DNA of 22,249 nucleotides from contig DAOWHK010000052.1 of NCBI GenBank assembly GCA_030641465.1, positions 1-22,249 on the forward strand. Reading direction: 5' to 3'. Position 1 is the first letter of the stretch; each line of letters opens with the position of its first letter. The translations under genes were made by a program, and so were the position numbers. A model generated the notes under the pieces. It worked only from the letters and a program-made list of their open reading frames with translations. It was not told where the DNA came from and searched no databases. Shown piece after piece: positions 15,397 through 22,249 of this stretch. This stretch comes from Parachlamydiales bacterium (GTDB lineage Bacteria; Chlamydiota; Chlamydiia; Chlamydiales; Simkaniaceae).

Positions 15397-16530
15397 TCAG
15401 TATATAATTTCATTTATTTGCTTAATTGTAACTCCCTCCTGACCTGCATGCCACCTTAATACGCTTACTCTTTCAATAAATGCAGGAATTGCATAATCCA
15501 TATTTAACAGTGTAAGATGCTCTACAATTTTATCTATAGGAATATTTTTAATCATCTCTTTTGCCTTAGATGAAAGCCGCTCATTACTATTTTCTAAATA
15601 TTTTAGAGAATTGCGAAACTCCGTATTCTTTTTGGGAAAAGAGAGCGAATTATCAATTTTAACAAGACTCCATTTTCCCTCATCTTTTGGAACCGCTAAA
15701 AAATTCCCAAAATGTCCATCCGTCTCAAAAATAAGCCACAAAAAAAGATTGAGCCTCTCAAAATTTTCTTGATCAAACTTTTCTGCAATTTCTTTGTCAC
15801 TTAACCCCTCCCTTTGAAACTTATGCAAAAGTTCAAAAAGAGGCAAAGCACCTGGCACAAATCGCTGCACCGAACAAAGCTTTTGAAGGTCCGGGGCGCC
15901 TCCAAACTCAATTAACTCCTTAAGCTGCTCGCCCTTAGCCCCAAAAGAAATATCAAAAAATCCTTCCAAGTTTAGTAATGCCATTGTCGTCTCTGGGGTC
16001 ACCTCACCAATCCCGATCTCCGTTGCAAGAAGATATGCCATATAATCTGTTTCAGCCGTTTTATATGGAGGAACCGAATCCCTCATTCCTCTATCAAGTC
16101 TAAACTCCGCCCTTCCCTTGGGATTATTGATTGCAAACATCCCCTCATCCATCGGTTTTATGACAAATTGTGGAATCTCCTCCTCCTCTTTTAATAAATA
16201 AGCTCCACTCACACCCGACTCAATCAATTCTAAATGACAAAAGGGAAGCGCCGCCTCCAGATCTTGATTAAGCACACAAAAATTTGATAAAAGGATAATT
16301 TTACTCTCAAACGCCTTCTTCATCTCAGCAATGGCTTTTCGAATCTCTTTTAGCTGAAGATACCACTTTTCAGGAATTTTCATTTCTTCATAAGTCTTTA
16401 ACGATCTATAGCCAAAGTCTGAAGAAAATAAAGAAAATAACTGAAAAAGAGCGAGATCGACCCCACAACAAGGCCTCTCACATCCATATGTATCAGAAAA
16501 TTTAGAAGATTGATTTACAACGATATCCAT
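15397..16530 (-). CDS. PI3/PI4-kinase-like protein (candidate effector)
   Basis: A 377-residue protein. Residues about 100-300 follow the order of plant-type (gamma) and type II phosphatidylinositol 4-kinases: glycine loop GVSGAYLL (106-113), ATP lysine in FVIKPMDE (Lys125), NNPKG (135-139), ETDYMAYLLATEI (160-172), catalytic TDGHFGNFL (Asp271, His273, Asn276; family form DRHxxN), and VKIDNSLSFP with the metal Asp293. The Arg of DRH is Gly here. Residues 1-95 have no known domain and 300-377 are helical. A lipid kinase would act in the host, since bacteria lack phosphoinositides; protein kinase or other activity is possible. I place the start at ATG 16530, about five bases after the expected transcript start of the promoter at 16542-16570, so the mRNA would be nearly leaderless; upstream TTG starts fall in the -10 box. 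Confidence 0.75.
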   Translation of the reverse strand: MDIVVNQSSKFSDTYGCERPCCGVDLALFQLFSLFSSDFGYRSLKTYEEMKIPEKWYLQLKEIRKAIAEMKKAFESKIILLSNFCVLNQDLEAALPFCHLELIESGVSGAYLLKEEEEIPQFVIKPMDEGMFAINNPKGRAEFRLDRGMRDSVPPYKTAETDYMAYLLATEIGIGEVTPETTMALLNLEGFFDISFGAKGEQLKELIEFGGAPDLQKLCSVQRFVPGALPLFELLHKFQREGLSDKEIAEKFDQENFERLNLFLWLIFETDGHFGNFLAVPKDEGKWSLVKIDNSLSFPKKNTEFRNSLKYLENSNERLSSKAKEMIKNIPIDKIVEHLTLLNMDYAIPAFIERVSVLRWHAGQEGVTIKQINEIIY

Positions 16531-16541
16531 AATCAACAACA

Positions 16542-16570
16542 ATAGTACTTAATTGGACAGGCTCAGTCAA
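16542..16570 (-). promoter_or_regulatory. Sigma-70-type promoter of the PI-kinase-like gene
   Basis: Minus-strand TTGACT (16565-16570), 17-base spacer, TACTAT (16542-16547). Both boxes are close to consensus. Transcription would start near 16535, just before ATG 16530. Confidence 0.75.
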
Positions 16571-16583
16571 TAATTAAAATAAA

Positions 16584-16598
16584 TCAATTATTAATTGA
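16584..16598. repeat. 15-bp inverted repeat between divergent promoters
   Basis: TCAATTA-T-TAATTGA is a perfect 7-bp inverted repeat with one central base. It sits between the two -35 boxes (16570 and 16595) and overlaps the -35 of the plus-strand promoter: a possible operator. AT-rich sequence makes chance palindromes common, so confidence is limited. Confidence 0.4.
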
Positions 16599-16623
16599 AA
16601 GTTTTATAACAAAACTGTTATAA
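16595..16623 (+). promoter_or_regulatory. Sigma-70-type promoter of the small basic protein gene
   Basis: TTGAAA (16595-16600), 17-base spacer, TTATAA (16618-16623), about 28 bases before the ATG at 16651. A perfect Shine-Dalgarno, AAGGAGG, follows at 16639-16645. This is the strongest-looking expression signal in the window. Confidence 0.65.
16605..16622. repeat. Operator-like dyad inside the plus-strand promoter
   Basis: TATAACA-AAAC-TGTTATA: perfect 7-bp arms, 4-base centre, covering the spacer and -10 box of the promoter at 16595-16623. That placement fits a repressor site. Confidence 0.5.
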
Positions 16624-16650
16624 ATCTAATAAAGAAGCAAGGAGGCTTTG

Positions 16651-17004
16651 ATGAAAAATTCACCCCACAATAAAAAGCATCAAATAAAAAAAGCAATCAG
16701 ACAAGCTCAGGACCTCCCCCTTGAAACAGACCCAAAAGCCCCTTCCAAAGACACAATCAAAAAATATTTTACAAAACCCTCCCACACCAAAAGAGTAGGG
16801 TCCAAACTCAGCTCAACCCACGGCTCAAAAAGAACCTCTCCTCAAGATACAGGCTTTGAAACAGAACCAGAAAGCATCCACCCAGAAGGGGCAAAATGGA
16901 ACGAAGTACTCAATAAACAATCCAAAGAAAATAGCCACGATATACAGCGAAAAATGAATAAAACCCTAAGAAAGGACTCTCCTAAATTTAAGCCAGGCAA
17001 ATAA
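16651..17004 (+). CDS. Small basic, probably disordered protein of unknown function
   Basis: A 117-residue protein, rich in Lys, Ser, Thr, Pro, His and Asn, almost without hydrophobic stretches, cysteine-free and strongly basic. No domain or signal peptide is visible; it is probably unfolded alone, such as a nucleic-acid-binding, chaperoned or secreted protein. The start ATG 16651 has a perfect AAGGAGG five bases upstream, and the promoter is good, so strong expression is likely. Transcription is divergent from the PI-kinase-like gene through a region with two inverted repeats, which may give joint control. It is not similar to the lysine/alanine-rich chlamydial histones Hc1 or Hc2 by eye. 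Confidence 0.65.
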   Translation: MKNSPHNKKHQIKKAIRQAQDLPLETDPKAPSKDTIKKYFTKPSHTKRVGSKLSSTHGSKRTSPQDTGFETEPESIHPEGAKWNEVLNKQSKENSHDIQRKMNKTLRKDSPKFKPGK

Positions 17005-17011
17005 TTCCAAA

Positions 17012-17030
17012 AGGCGCTACAATAGCGCCT
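17012..17030 (+). promoter_or_regulatory. Hairpin abutting the phosphoesterase start codon
   Basis: AGGCGCTA-CAA-TAGCGCCT forms a perfect 8-bp stem that ends one base before ATG 17031. No T-run follows, so it is not a normal terminator. It occupies the place of a ribosome binding site, and none is otherwise visible; it could limit translation. Confidence 0.55.
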
Positions 17031-17909
17031 ATGAAAGAAAAGCCAAGACGCATTGCGCATATCTCCGATCTGCATTTCTCCAAACTCTCTTTCCACATCG
17101 GGCAAATTTTTTCTAAAAGGATTATTGGAACACTAAACTCCCTTTTCTGTAGAAACAAAGCCTATCTAAACGAGCGCCCCTTTGCCCTTCTAGATATTTT
17201 TGAAAAAAAACAAGTCACAGATGTAATCATCTCAGGAGACCTCTCCACAACCTCCTTCGAAAAAGAATTTCAAATCGCTAAAACCTTTATCTCTAAACTA
17301 GAAAAGCTTGGAATCCGCGTCCGTGTAATCCCTGGAAATCACGATCATTACACAAGAAAAGCTTACCGAAAAAAGCTCTTTTACGACTATTTTCCAAAAT
17401 CTTTTGCAAAGACCTGCCCCTATAACCTTAAAGATCACGGAGTTACCTCCACCCCACTTTGGGAAAACTGGACCCTTGTTGCGCTAGATACAGCCCTTGC
17501 AACAAGCCCCTATTATTCCACTGGAGAATTTTCCAAAACGACTGAAAACAACCTACATGCACTACTCAAAACCCTTCCCAAAAACCATAAAATACTCCTT
17601 CTCAACCACTTTCCCTTTTTTCAGCAAGATAGCCCAAGACGGCGGCTAAAAAGAGGAGATGCCCTTCGAGACCTCATTGAAAAAAACCCAAATATAGAAA
17701 TCTACATGCACGGTCATACCCATAGACACTCCGTAGCAGATCTTCGCAAAAATCACCTGCCAATCATAATCGATAGCGGCAGCACCAGCTATAAAACAGG
17801 CAGCTGGAATCTTTTAGATCTAAAAGAAAATTCTTGTGACGTGGAAGTCTTTAACTGGGAAGAGAGTTGGAAATCTCAAACAACGCACACATTCACTTGG
17901 GAATCATGA
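17031..17909 (+). CDS. Calcineurin-like metallophosphoesterase
   Basis: A 292-residue enzyme with every metal-site block of the superfamily: SDLHFS (Asp13, His15), SGDLS (Asp70), PGNHDH (Asn103, His104), NHFP (192-195) and GHTHRH (228-233). These bind two metals and hydrolyse phosphomono- or diesters; the layout is closest to CpdA-type cyclic-nucleotide phosphodiesterases, but the substrate is not readable. It has no membrane segment, so it is not evidently the chlamydial lipid A enzyme LpxG, which is membrane-bound. The ATG follows directly after a hairpin without a Shine-Dalgarno. It ends with an ATGA overlap with the YkgJ-like gene, so the two are translated together. Confidence 0.9.
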   Translation: MKEKPRRIAHISDLHFSKLSFHIGQIFSKRIIGTLNSLFCRNKAYLNERPFALLDIFEKKQVTDVIISGDLSTTSFEKEFQIAKTFISKLEKLGIRVRVIPGNHDHYTRKAYRKKLFYDYFPKSFAKTCPYNLKDHGVTSTPLWENWTLVALDTALATSPYYSTGEFSKTTENNLHALLKTLPKNHKILLLNHFPFFQQDSPRRRLKRGDALRDLIEKNPNIEIYMHGHTHRHSVADLRKNHLPIIIDSGSTSYKTGSWNLLDLKENSCDVEVFNWEESWKSQTTHTFTWES

Positions 17910-18328
17910 CAAATAAACTCAATCTTTGGTACAAAGGTGGCCTTGCCTTTAAATGCACAGGATGTGGCAAATGCTGCACAGGAGCTCCAGGCTATGTCTT
18001 TCTAACAGAAGAAGATATCGAAACTCTCGCTAAACATTTTAACATCTCAAACCTTGACTTTCTAAAAAAATATACCCGGCAAATCGGGCATCAAATCTCT
18101 CTACTTGAAGACCCTAAAAATTACGACTGCACTCTTTTAAAAGAGGGGAAATTTTGCTCCGCCTACAGCGCAAGACCTGTGCAATGCCGCACCTTCCCCT
18201 TTTGGGAAGAAAATCTCAAATCCCCAAAAGCCTGGGAAGAGCTCAAAAACTCCTGCGAAGGACTTACACAAATTGATGCCCCGACCATTGCCTTTGAAGA
18301 AATTCAAAAAACACTCGATACAGATTAA
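17906..18328 (+). CDS. YkgJ-family cysteine-cluster protein
   Basis: A 140-residue protein of the YkgJ/UPF0153 type. The N-terminal FKCTGCGKCCTGAPGYV has Cys17, Cys20, Cys23 and Cys24 (CxxCxxCC), and the middle carries CTLL..FCSAYSARPVQCRTFPFW, the second half of the metal-binding signature. Family members are proposed to bind zinc or an iron-sulphur cluster; function is not established. The start is ATG 17906, overlapping the phosphoesterase stop as ATGA; the frame extends to 17867 inside that gene, but the extra residues do not resemble the family. It ends 21 bases before the phosphoglucomutase start. Confidence 0.88.
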   Translation: MTNKLNLWYKGGLAFKCTGCGKCCTGAPGYVFLTEEDIETLAKHFNISNLDFLKKYTRQIGHQISLLEDPKNYDCTLLKEGKFCSAYSARPVQCRTFPFWEENLKSPKAWEELKNSCEGLTQIDAPTIAFEEIQKTLDTD

Positions 18329-18349
18329 AAAATTTCGTATGATCAAATC

Positions 18350-20092
18350 ATGGACACCCAAACGCAAGAAAAGATCAATAGCTGGCTAGAAGGTCCCTAT
18401 GACGACGCCACAAAACATGAAATTCGTAACCTAGAACAAAAAGATTCCAAATCCCTAGAAGACGCCTTTTCTAAAAACCTCACCTTTGGAACAGGAGGAA
18501 TGAGAGGTCTAATGGGCGTTGGCACAAACAGACTAAACATCTACACCATAAGATCCGCAACAAAAGGCCTAGCAAACTACCTAAACACACTGCCAACAGA
18601 TAATGAGCCACACACCGTCGTTATCGGCTACGACTCCAGAATCAACTCCAAAACCTTTGCAGAAGAAGCCGCAAAAGTACTCGCCGCAAACAAAATCCAC
18701 GTCTATCTCACAAACGATCTTCGCCCCACACCCTTTGTCTCCTTTACCTGCCGCCATAAACACGCAAGCGCCGCAATCATGATCACCGCATCGCACAACC
18801 CACCAGAATACAACGGATATAAAGTTTACTGGTCCGATGGAGCCCAAGTCATAGCACCCCACGATACAGGAATCGTAAGCGAAGTCGCAAAAATTAACGA
18901 TCCAGCAGCCATTGAAACCACATCCCTAAACCACCCCTTCATCAAATACCTCACAATCGACGACGACAACGCCTACCTAAAAGAACTCTCAGAGCTCCAA
19001 ACAAACAAAGAAGAGTCTAAAATTCACGGATCCGAGCTAAAAATACTCTACTCCAACCTTCACGGGACAGGAATCACCCTCCTCCCAAAAGCCCTTGAAA
19101 ACTGGGGCTTTACAAACATCTTCTATGTAGAAGAGCAAAAAATGCCAGATGGCACCTTTCCAAATGCCAAAAGTCCCAACCCAGAAAACAAAGACACACT
19201 CGCACTCGGCCTCAAACAAATGGAAAAAGAAAATTTTGATCTATTTCTTGCAACAGATCCAGATGCAGACAGAATTGGCATCTCCCTTCTCCACAATGGA
19301 AAACCCCAAATTTTAGACGGCAACCAAATCGCCGCCATCTTCCTCTCCTACATCGCAGAAAACCTCACCCTCAACCAAAAAATGCCAGAAAACGGCGCCT
19401 TTGTTACAACCATCGTTACAACCCCCCTTCTGCAAAAAATTGCCAAAAGTTACCAAAAACCCTGCTTTGAAGTGCTAACCGGCTTTAAATATATCGGAGA
19501 AAAAATTCGGCAGTGGGAAACCATATCTGACGGCTACCAATTCCTCTTCGGAGCAGAAGAGTCGCACGGATACCTCTTTGGCACCTATGCCCGGGATAAA
19601 GATGCCATCATCTCCAGCTGCCTTGCAGCAGAAATCGCCCTCCACCTCAAAAAACAAAACAAAACTCTTATCGACTATCTCTACACAATCTATAAAACCT
19701 ACGGCATCCACCGGGAAAAACAACTCTCCATTACCTTTAACCAGGGCGAGCAAGAAACCATCCAAGAGCTCATCGAAAAACTCCGCAAAAATCCTCCCCA
19801 AAAACTCCTCAACACCAAAATTATCCAAATCGACGACCATCAAACCCACATCAGCCTCAACACCCTCACAAACGAAACCACCAAACTTCACCTGCCCACA
19901 TCAAATGTCCTCGTCTACTACCTCGAAGATGAAAGCAAACTCATTATCAGACCTTCGGGAACAGAGCCCAAAATCAAAATTTACGCCATGGCCACCCTAA
20001 AAAACGCCTCAAATATCGAAGATGGGATCAAAGCCTGCAATCAAAAACTCGAAAATCTGCTAAGCGCCCTGAAAAATACTCACCTAAACTAA
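18350..20092 (+). CDS. pgm: Phosphoglucomutase/phosphomannomutase (PGM2-like alpha-phosphohexomutase)
   Basis: Interconverts hexose 1- and 6-phosphates (glucose or mannose; phosphopentomutase activity is known in PGM2 relatives), linking glycolysis with glycogen and surface-sugar synthesis. The 580-residue length fits the long PGM2/PgcA branch. Motifs in order: FGTGGMRG (46-53), catalytic phosphoserine loop TASHNPPEYNGYK (146-158, Ser148), metal loop DPDADR (303-308), sugar-specificity loop FGAEESHGY, and the phosphate site RPSGTEPK near the C-terminus. It starts at ATG 18350 without a clear Shine-Dalgarno, 21 bases after the YkgJ-like gene. The coding strand is notably C-rich at third positions, more than most neighbours. 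No plus-strand terminator is obvious after the stop. Confidence 0.95.
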   Translation: MDTQTQEKINSWLEGPYDDATKHEIRNLEQKDSKSLEDAFSKNLTFGTGGMRGLMGVGTNRLNIYTIRSATKGLANYLNTLPTDNEPHTVVIGYDSRINSKTFAEEAAKVLAANKIHVYLTNDLRPTPFVSFTCRHKHASAAIMITASHNPPEYNGYKVYWSDGAQVIAPHDTGIVSEVAKINDPAAIETTSLNHPFIKYLTIDDDNAYLKELSELQTNKEESKIHGSELKILYSNLHGTGITLLPKALENWGFTNIFYVEEQKMPDGTFPNAKSPNPENKDTLALGLKQMEKENFDLFLATDPDADRIGISLLHNGKPQILDGNQIAAIFLSYIAENLTLNQKMPENGAFVTTIVTTPLLQKIAKSYQKPCFEVLTGFKYIGEKIRQWETISDGYQFLFGAEESHGYLFGTYARDKDAIISSCLAAEIALHLKKQNKTLIDYLYTIYKTYGIHREKQLSITFNQGEQETIQELIEKLRKNPPQKLLNTKIIQIDDHQTHISLNTLTNETTKLHLPTSNVLVYYLEDESKLIIRPSGTEPKIKIYAMATLKNASNIEDGIKACNQKLENLLSALKNTHLN

Positions 20093-20127
20093 AAAAAAGC
20101 ACCTTCTAGGTTGCCCTAAAAGATGCT
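20091..20127 (-). terminator. Intrinsic terminator of the 508-residue protein gene
   Basis: On the minus strand a 13-bp stem (20098-20110 with 20115-20127, two G-U pairs) with GCAA loop is followed by eight T. Read on the plus strand the G-U pairs become mismatches and no T-run follows, so it serves the minus gene. Confidence 0.85.
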
Positions 20128-20158
20128 TCTGACTTCACTTTAATAAAAACCTATACTA

Positions 20159-21685
20159 TTAATCAGCGGAAAATTCCGATCCTACCTTTTCCAGCCATGC
20201 GCTTAATGCACTTTTGGCTTGATCAAACTCACTCTTTGTCATATGTTCCATCACAGATTGAGAAAATTCTTCAATATGCACTTTCTGTTTACTTGTTTTC
20301 GCATCTAACAAGATGTTTTTTTCATCAATTCTCTTGATCTGTTGCAGAATTGTTTGCAGTTTTAAATAAATAGGAGCGTCATAGTTATTTCCATCTAGAA
20401 ATAATTTTTCTGTATTCTCTCTAAATAGAATAAACAACTCACCCACATTCTTCTGAACCTTTTTTTCTTCCTCTGTCTGCACTGCCATTACTGGAGCATT
20501 GGTATAACCAGGTGTTGGAAGGGAATATCCTGAAAAAGCATAGATTGCAAAATTGCTTACAACATTCCAAAATGCTGCAGCAATCTTAGCGATCCTATAT
20601 GCGGATTCTGCAACTTTCCAAATCATCGGATTTTGCTTACTTTCAATTGATTCGAGATTCTTCTTTAGACTCTCCACAATTTCATTTAACGGTGTAATAA
20701 TCGGAGGAGGTGCAGCTTCCTCTTGAGACTCATGTCCAACCCTTCCAAACCTCGTATTTACTGCTTCAAGTTCGTTTTTTTTCTCAACAAGGCCACTCTC
20801 TAAGACTTGAACTTGTTGACGTAAAGACTCTAATGAACCCGATGAGGTTGTCAACTCTTGTTCTAAACGAGAAATTTTTTCCTTATGATCCTTTGTAGCC
20901 ATAGCGTCAACTTCTGATAAGCCCGCCATACCCATTCTACCAGATTCTACTGATATCTGTTCCTTTCCAGATTCTTGAGAATATATAACTAGAAAAGAGG
21001 CATTAACTTTATAATCGCCCTTTGTAAATTCAACAGTGACTGTGCTTTCATTTGTTCTTGGCAAAGATTTTGTAAAAAAGCCACCCACAATCTTATGATC
21101 TATAAATTTTAGCTTATCAACTTTAACTTCTACAGAAACCCCTTCCATAGCTTCAGCATTTATTAATTTGTCCGCACGTTCCTGAGCATTATCCTTACTT
21201 GCTTTGTGAAACTCATCCCTACTTGTAGTAGTAGCCGTAATACTCTTATTAGGAATTTCATAGCTCTTTAAGTGGTCTTCTACCTGCTGAAAAAATTCCT
21301 CGGCTTTCGCTTGAAATGGTTGAGTGTCTGCACCTCTTGTACGTAGATTTTCCAACTCTGTTTCTACTTGACTATACTCAGCATTTTTTTGACTCAAATT
21401 CGCTTTAGTTCGCTGTAATTCCCCATCTAACCTCTCGATTTCTGCTTCAACTTGATGTACTGCAACATCACCTTGTTGCCCAAAACCTAAAGGCTGTGGA
21501 CGCGCAGACGGCGGAGAAAATGGCGCACTTCTTTGAGGCTGTGTACTAACAGTTTGAGTAAATAAGCTTGCATAGCTGCTAACCAAAGGAGGAGAAGATC
21601 CTGCCGTAGAATCGCCGCTTAAAGAAGCTGTACCTGCTTGACTAGCTAAATCATCACTAGAAGCATTTCTTATTAAATTTGCCAT
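20159..21685 (-). CDS. Coiled-coil protein of unknown function, effector-like
   Basis: A 508-residue protein I do not recognise. The N-terminal 70 residues are Ser/Thr/Pro/Gln-rich and look unfolded, as in many type III secretion substrates. Heptad-like coiled coils lie near 74-115 and 264-312. Between them residues about 180-240 are beta-rich (VSVEVKVDKLKFIDHKI, then TVTVEFTKGDYKVNASFLVI). After an acidic, Pro-rich linker (320-332), a hydrophobic to amphipathic segment at about 361-385 could bind a membrane, and the C-terminal 100 residues are helical. There is no cleavable signal peptide. ATG 21685 is the first in-frame start, with a weak GTAGG upstream. It is a one-gene transcription unit with its own promoter and terminator. 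Secretion is inference. Confidence 0.75.
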   Translation of the reverse strand: MANLIRNASSDDLASQAGTASLSGDSTAGSSPPLVSSYASLFTQTVSTQPQRSAPFSPPSARPQPLGFGQQGDVAVHQVEAEIERLDGELQRTKANLSQKNAEYSQVETELENLRTRGADTQPFQAKAEEFFQQVEDHLKSYEIPNKSITATTTSRDEFHKASKDNAQERADKLINAEAMEGVSVEVKVDKLKFIDHKIVGGFFTKSLPRTNESTVTVEFTKGDYKVNASFLVIYSQESGKEQISVESGRMGMAGLSEVDAMATKDHKEKISRLEQELTTSSGSLESLRQQVQVLESGLVEKKNELEAVNTRFGRVGHESQEEAAPPPIITPLNEIVESLKKNLESIESKQNPMIWKVAESAYRIAKIAAAFWNVVSNFAIYAFSGYSLPTPGYTNAPVMAVQTEEEKKVQKNVGELFILFRENTEKLFLDGNNYDAPIYLKLQTILQQIKRIDEKNILLDAKTSKQKVHIEEFSQSVMEHMTKSEFDQAKSALSAWLEKVGSEFSAD

Positions 21686-21717
21686 AATTAAACCTACTCT
21701 TATTCATTATTACTATT

Positions 21718-21760
21718 ATTATAACACGATTTTTGTTTAATTTCTAGTATAAAACACGAT
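21718..21760 (-). promoter_or_regulatory. Promoter region with direct repeat, 508-residue protein gene
   Basis: Minus-strand TATAAT at 21718-21723, about 33 bases before the ATG; no convincing -35. ATCGTGTT occurs twice in direct orientation (21723-21730 and 21753-21760), 30 bases apart or about three helical turns, one copy touching the -10. An activator site would fit the missing -35. Confidence 0.5.
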
Positions 21761-21919
21761 ATTTAATTATTACTACAACTCAAACCTCTAAGCAGCAGTC
21801 TTTTACATAAACCACCTAGGATTAACCAATTAAATAATATAATTTAATATTTAAAGCCCAATAACGGTGCGCTAGATGGTATTTATTTAGAGTTTATTAC
21901 GAAAGGAAGCTCCCATAGC

Positions 21920-21961
21920 AAAAAAAAACTCCCTCTGGGATTTCCAAAGAGAGTTTTTTTT
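21920..21961. terminator. Intrinsic terminator, probably bidirectional
   Basis: An imperfect stem (AAACTC with GAGTTT outside, TGGGA with TTTCCA inside, two mismatches) has nine A on the left and eight T on the right. It lies 37 bases beyond the stop of the last minus-strand gene and would end that transcript. Confidence 0.75.
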
Positions 21962-21997
21962 AACATTACCTGAAAGCTTGAAAATAGATCCTTATCG

Positions 21998-22249
21998 TTA
22001 AAGGACTCCAACCAAATTCACGGACCAATCAACCCGCTCCGTTTGCAATTCTTTGGGGACGGTGATGCCTTTGATATTCATATCATGAGTGTGATCTGAT
22101 TCCTCAGAAATGTCATTTATTAATACGTCATTGAGTTCCAGCAGAAAACGTAGATTCAACTCATCTAGTTTAGGAAGAACTTCGTTTGGATATGAATCCT
22201 TATCCTGAGTCAACTGCGCTAACAAGACCTTAATTTCATCCTTCAATGA
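21998..22249 (-). CDS. Hypothetical protein, 5' end beyond the window
   Basis: The last 84 codons of a minus-strand gene that stays open to the window edge. The visible part is acidic and helical (IKVLLAQLTQDKDSY, then LDELNLRFLLELNDVLIND), followed by a short tail ending VDWSVNLVGVL. No domain is recognised. A TTG at 22246 could be a start but has no ribosome site within the window, so I treat the gene as partial. The terminator at 21920-21961 follows. Coding status rests on the open frame, helical pattern and terminator only. Confidence 0.5.
   Translation of the reverse strand, partial: SLKDEIKVLLAQLTQDKDSYPNEVLPKLDELNLRFLLELNDVLINDISEESDHTHDMNIKGITVPKELQTERVDWSVNLVGVL

Larger units (their letters stand above)
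21686..21997. other. 312-base intergenic region
   Basis: No coding frame of note. It holds the promoter region of the 508-residue protein gene on its left (21718-21760), an AT-rich middle without recognisable signals, and a terminator at 21920-21961 for the gene on the right. Confidence 0.7.

Noticed and set aside
16567..16640. Attachment site or insertion-sequence end in the inverted repeats
   Set aside because: No transposase, integrase or target duplication is nearby. Position on two good promoters fits regulation better.
17031..17909. LpxG (chlamydial UDP-diacylglucosamine hydrolase)
   Set aside because: The fold is the same superfamily, but there is no membrane segment, and the motifs do not distinguish the substrate.
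19475..20000. Two long frames over pgm, one per strand (19475-19891 minus, 19578-20000 plus)
   Set aside because: They are shadows of the biased codon use of pgm, which has a full set of catalytic motifs in the real frame. The shadows have low-complexity composition and no ribosome site.
20091..20127. Terminator for pgm on the plus strand
   Set aside because: Read on the plus strand, two pairs become mismatches and no T-run follows; the T-run is on the minus strand.

Overview
The window (about 22 kb, low GC, most genes nearly touching) looks like a chromosomal segment of an environmental (amoeba- or arthropod-associated) member of the Chlamydiota. That assignment is an inference. It rests on an extra divergent GroEL without its partner GroES, candidate inclusion-membrane and effector-like proteins, a eukaryote-like lipid-kinase fold, several genes without a clear ribosome binding site, and tRNA genes without an encoded CCA. 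No transposase, integrase, phage gene or CRISPR array is visible. Most genes are housekeeping or envelope genes; the accessory-looking ones lie on the minus strand at about 1.9-2.8 kb, 15-16.5 kb and 20-22.2 kb.

Layout. 155-1867 is an NAD-type malic enzyme ending at a bidirectional terminator. A minus-strand block (3605 to about 1919) follows: tRNA-Thr, tRNA-Tyr, a beta-carbonic anhydrase lacking its usual active-site arginine, and a leucine-rich-repeat protein with an Inc-like hydrophobic hairpin. At 3.6-4.1 kb a stand-alone SEC-C zinc-motif protein and a TtcA-like PP-loop protein diverge from facing promoters that flank a perfect 14-bp palindrome. TtcA-like, a PutP-like sodium symporter and SurE form a tight overlapping operon (4092-7056). 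Facing it are a VanX/DdpX-type D-Ala-D-Ala dipeptidase and, just behind it, a small lipoprotein gene split by an in-frame stop. tRNA-Val and tRNA-Asp precede a YitT-family membrane protein, the GroEL paralogue and two tandem GT9 glycosyltransferases (8392-12819).

A minus-strand glycosyltransferase and a plus-strand DUF2490 outer-membrane barrel then diverge from the same CATG. A LysE-like membrane protein follows. A minus-strand pair encodes a PI3/PI4-kinase-like protein (the most striking gene here) and a small exported protein. Between the kinase gene and a small basic protein gene lies a compact divergent promoter region with two inverted repeats. The plus strand continues with a calcineurin-like phosphoesterase, a YkgJ-type cysteine-cluster protein and a phosphoglucomutase. 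A minus-strand coiled-coil protein of 508 residues, with its own promoter and terminator, and the 3' part of one more hypothetical gene close the window.

Taken together: central metabolism (malic enzyme, phosphoglucomutase), envelope building (two GT9 enzymes, a GT2-like enzyme, DUF2490 barrel, D-Ala-D-Ala dipeptidase, lipoprotein), transport (PutP-like, YitT, LysE-like), RNA and nucleotide housekeeping (TtcA-like, SurE, four tRNAs), and three candidate host-interaction proteins (LRR/hairpin protein, PI-kinase-like protein, coiled-coil protein). Products are named from motifs read by eye; no database search was possible.
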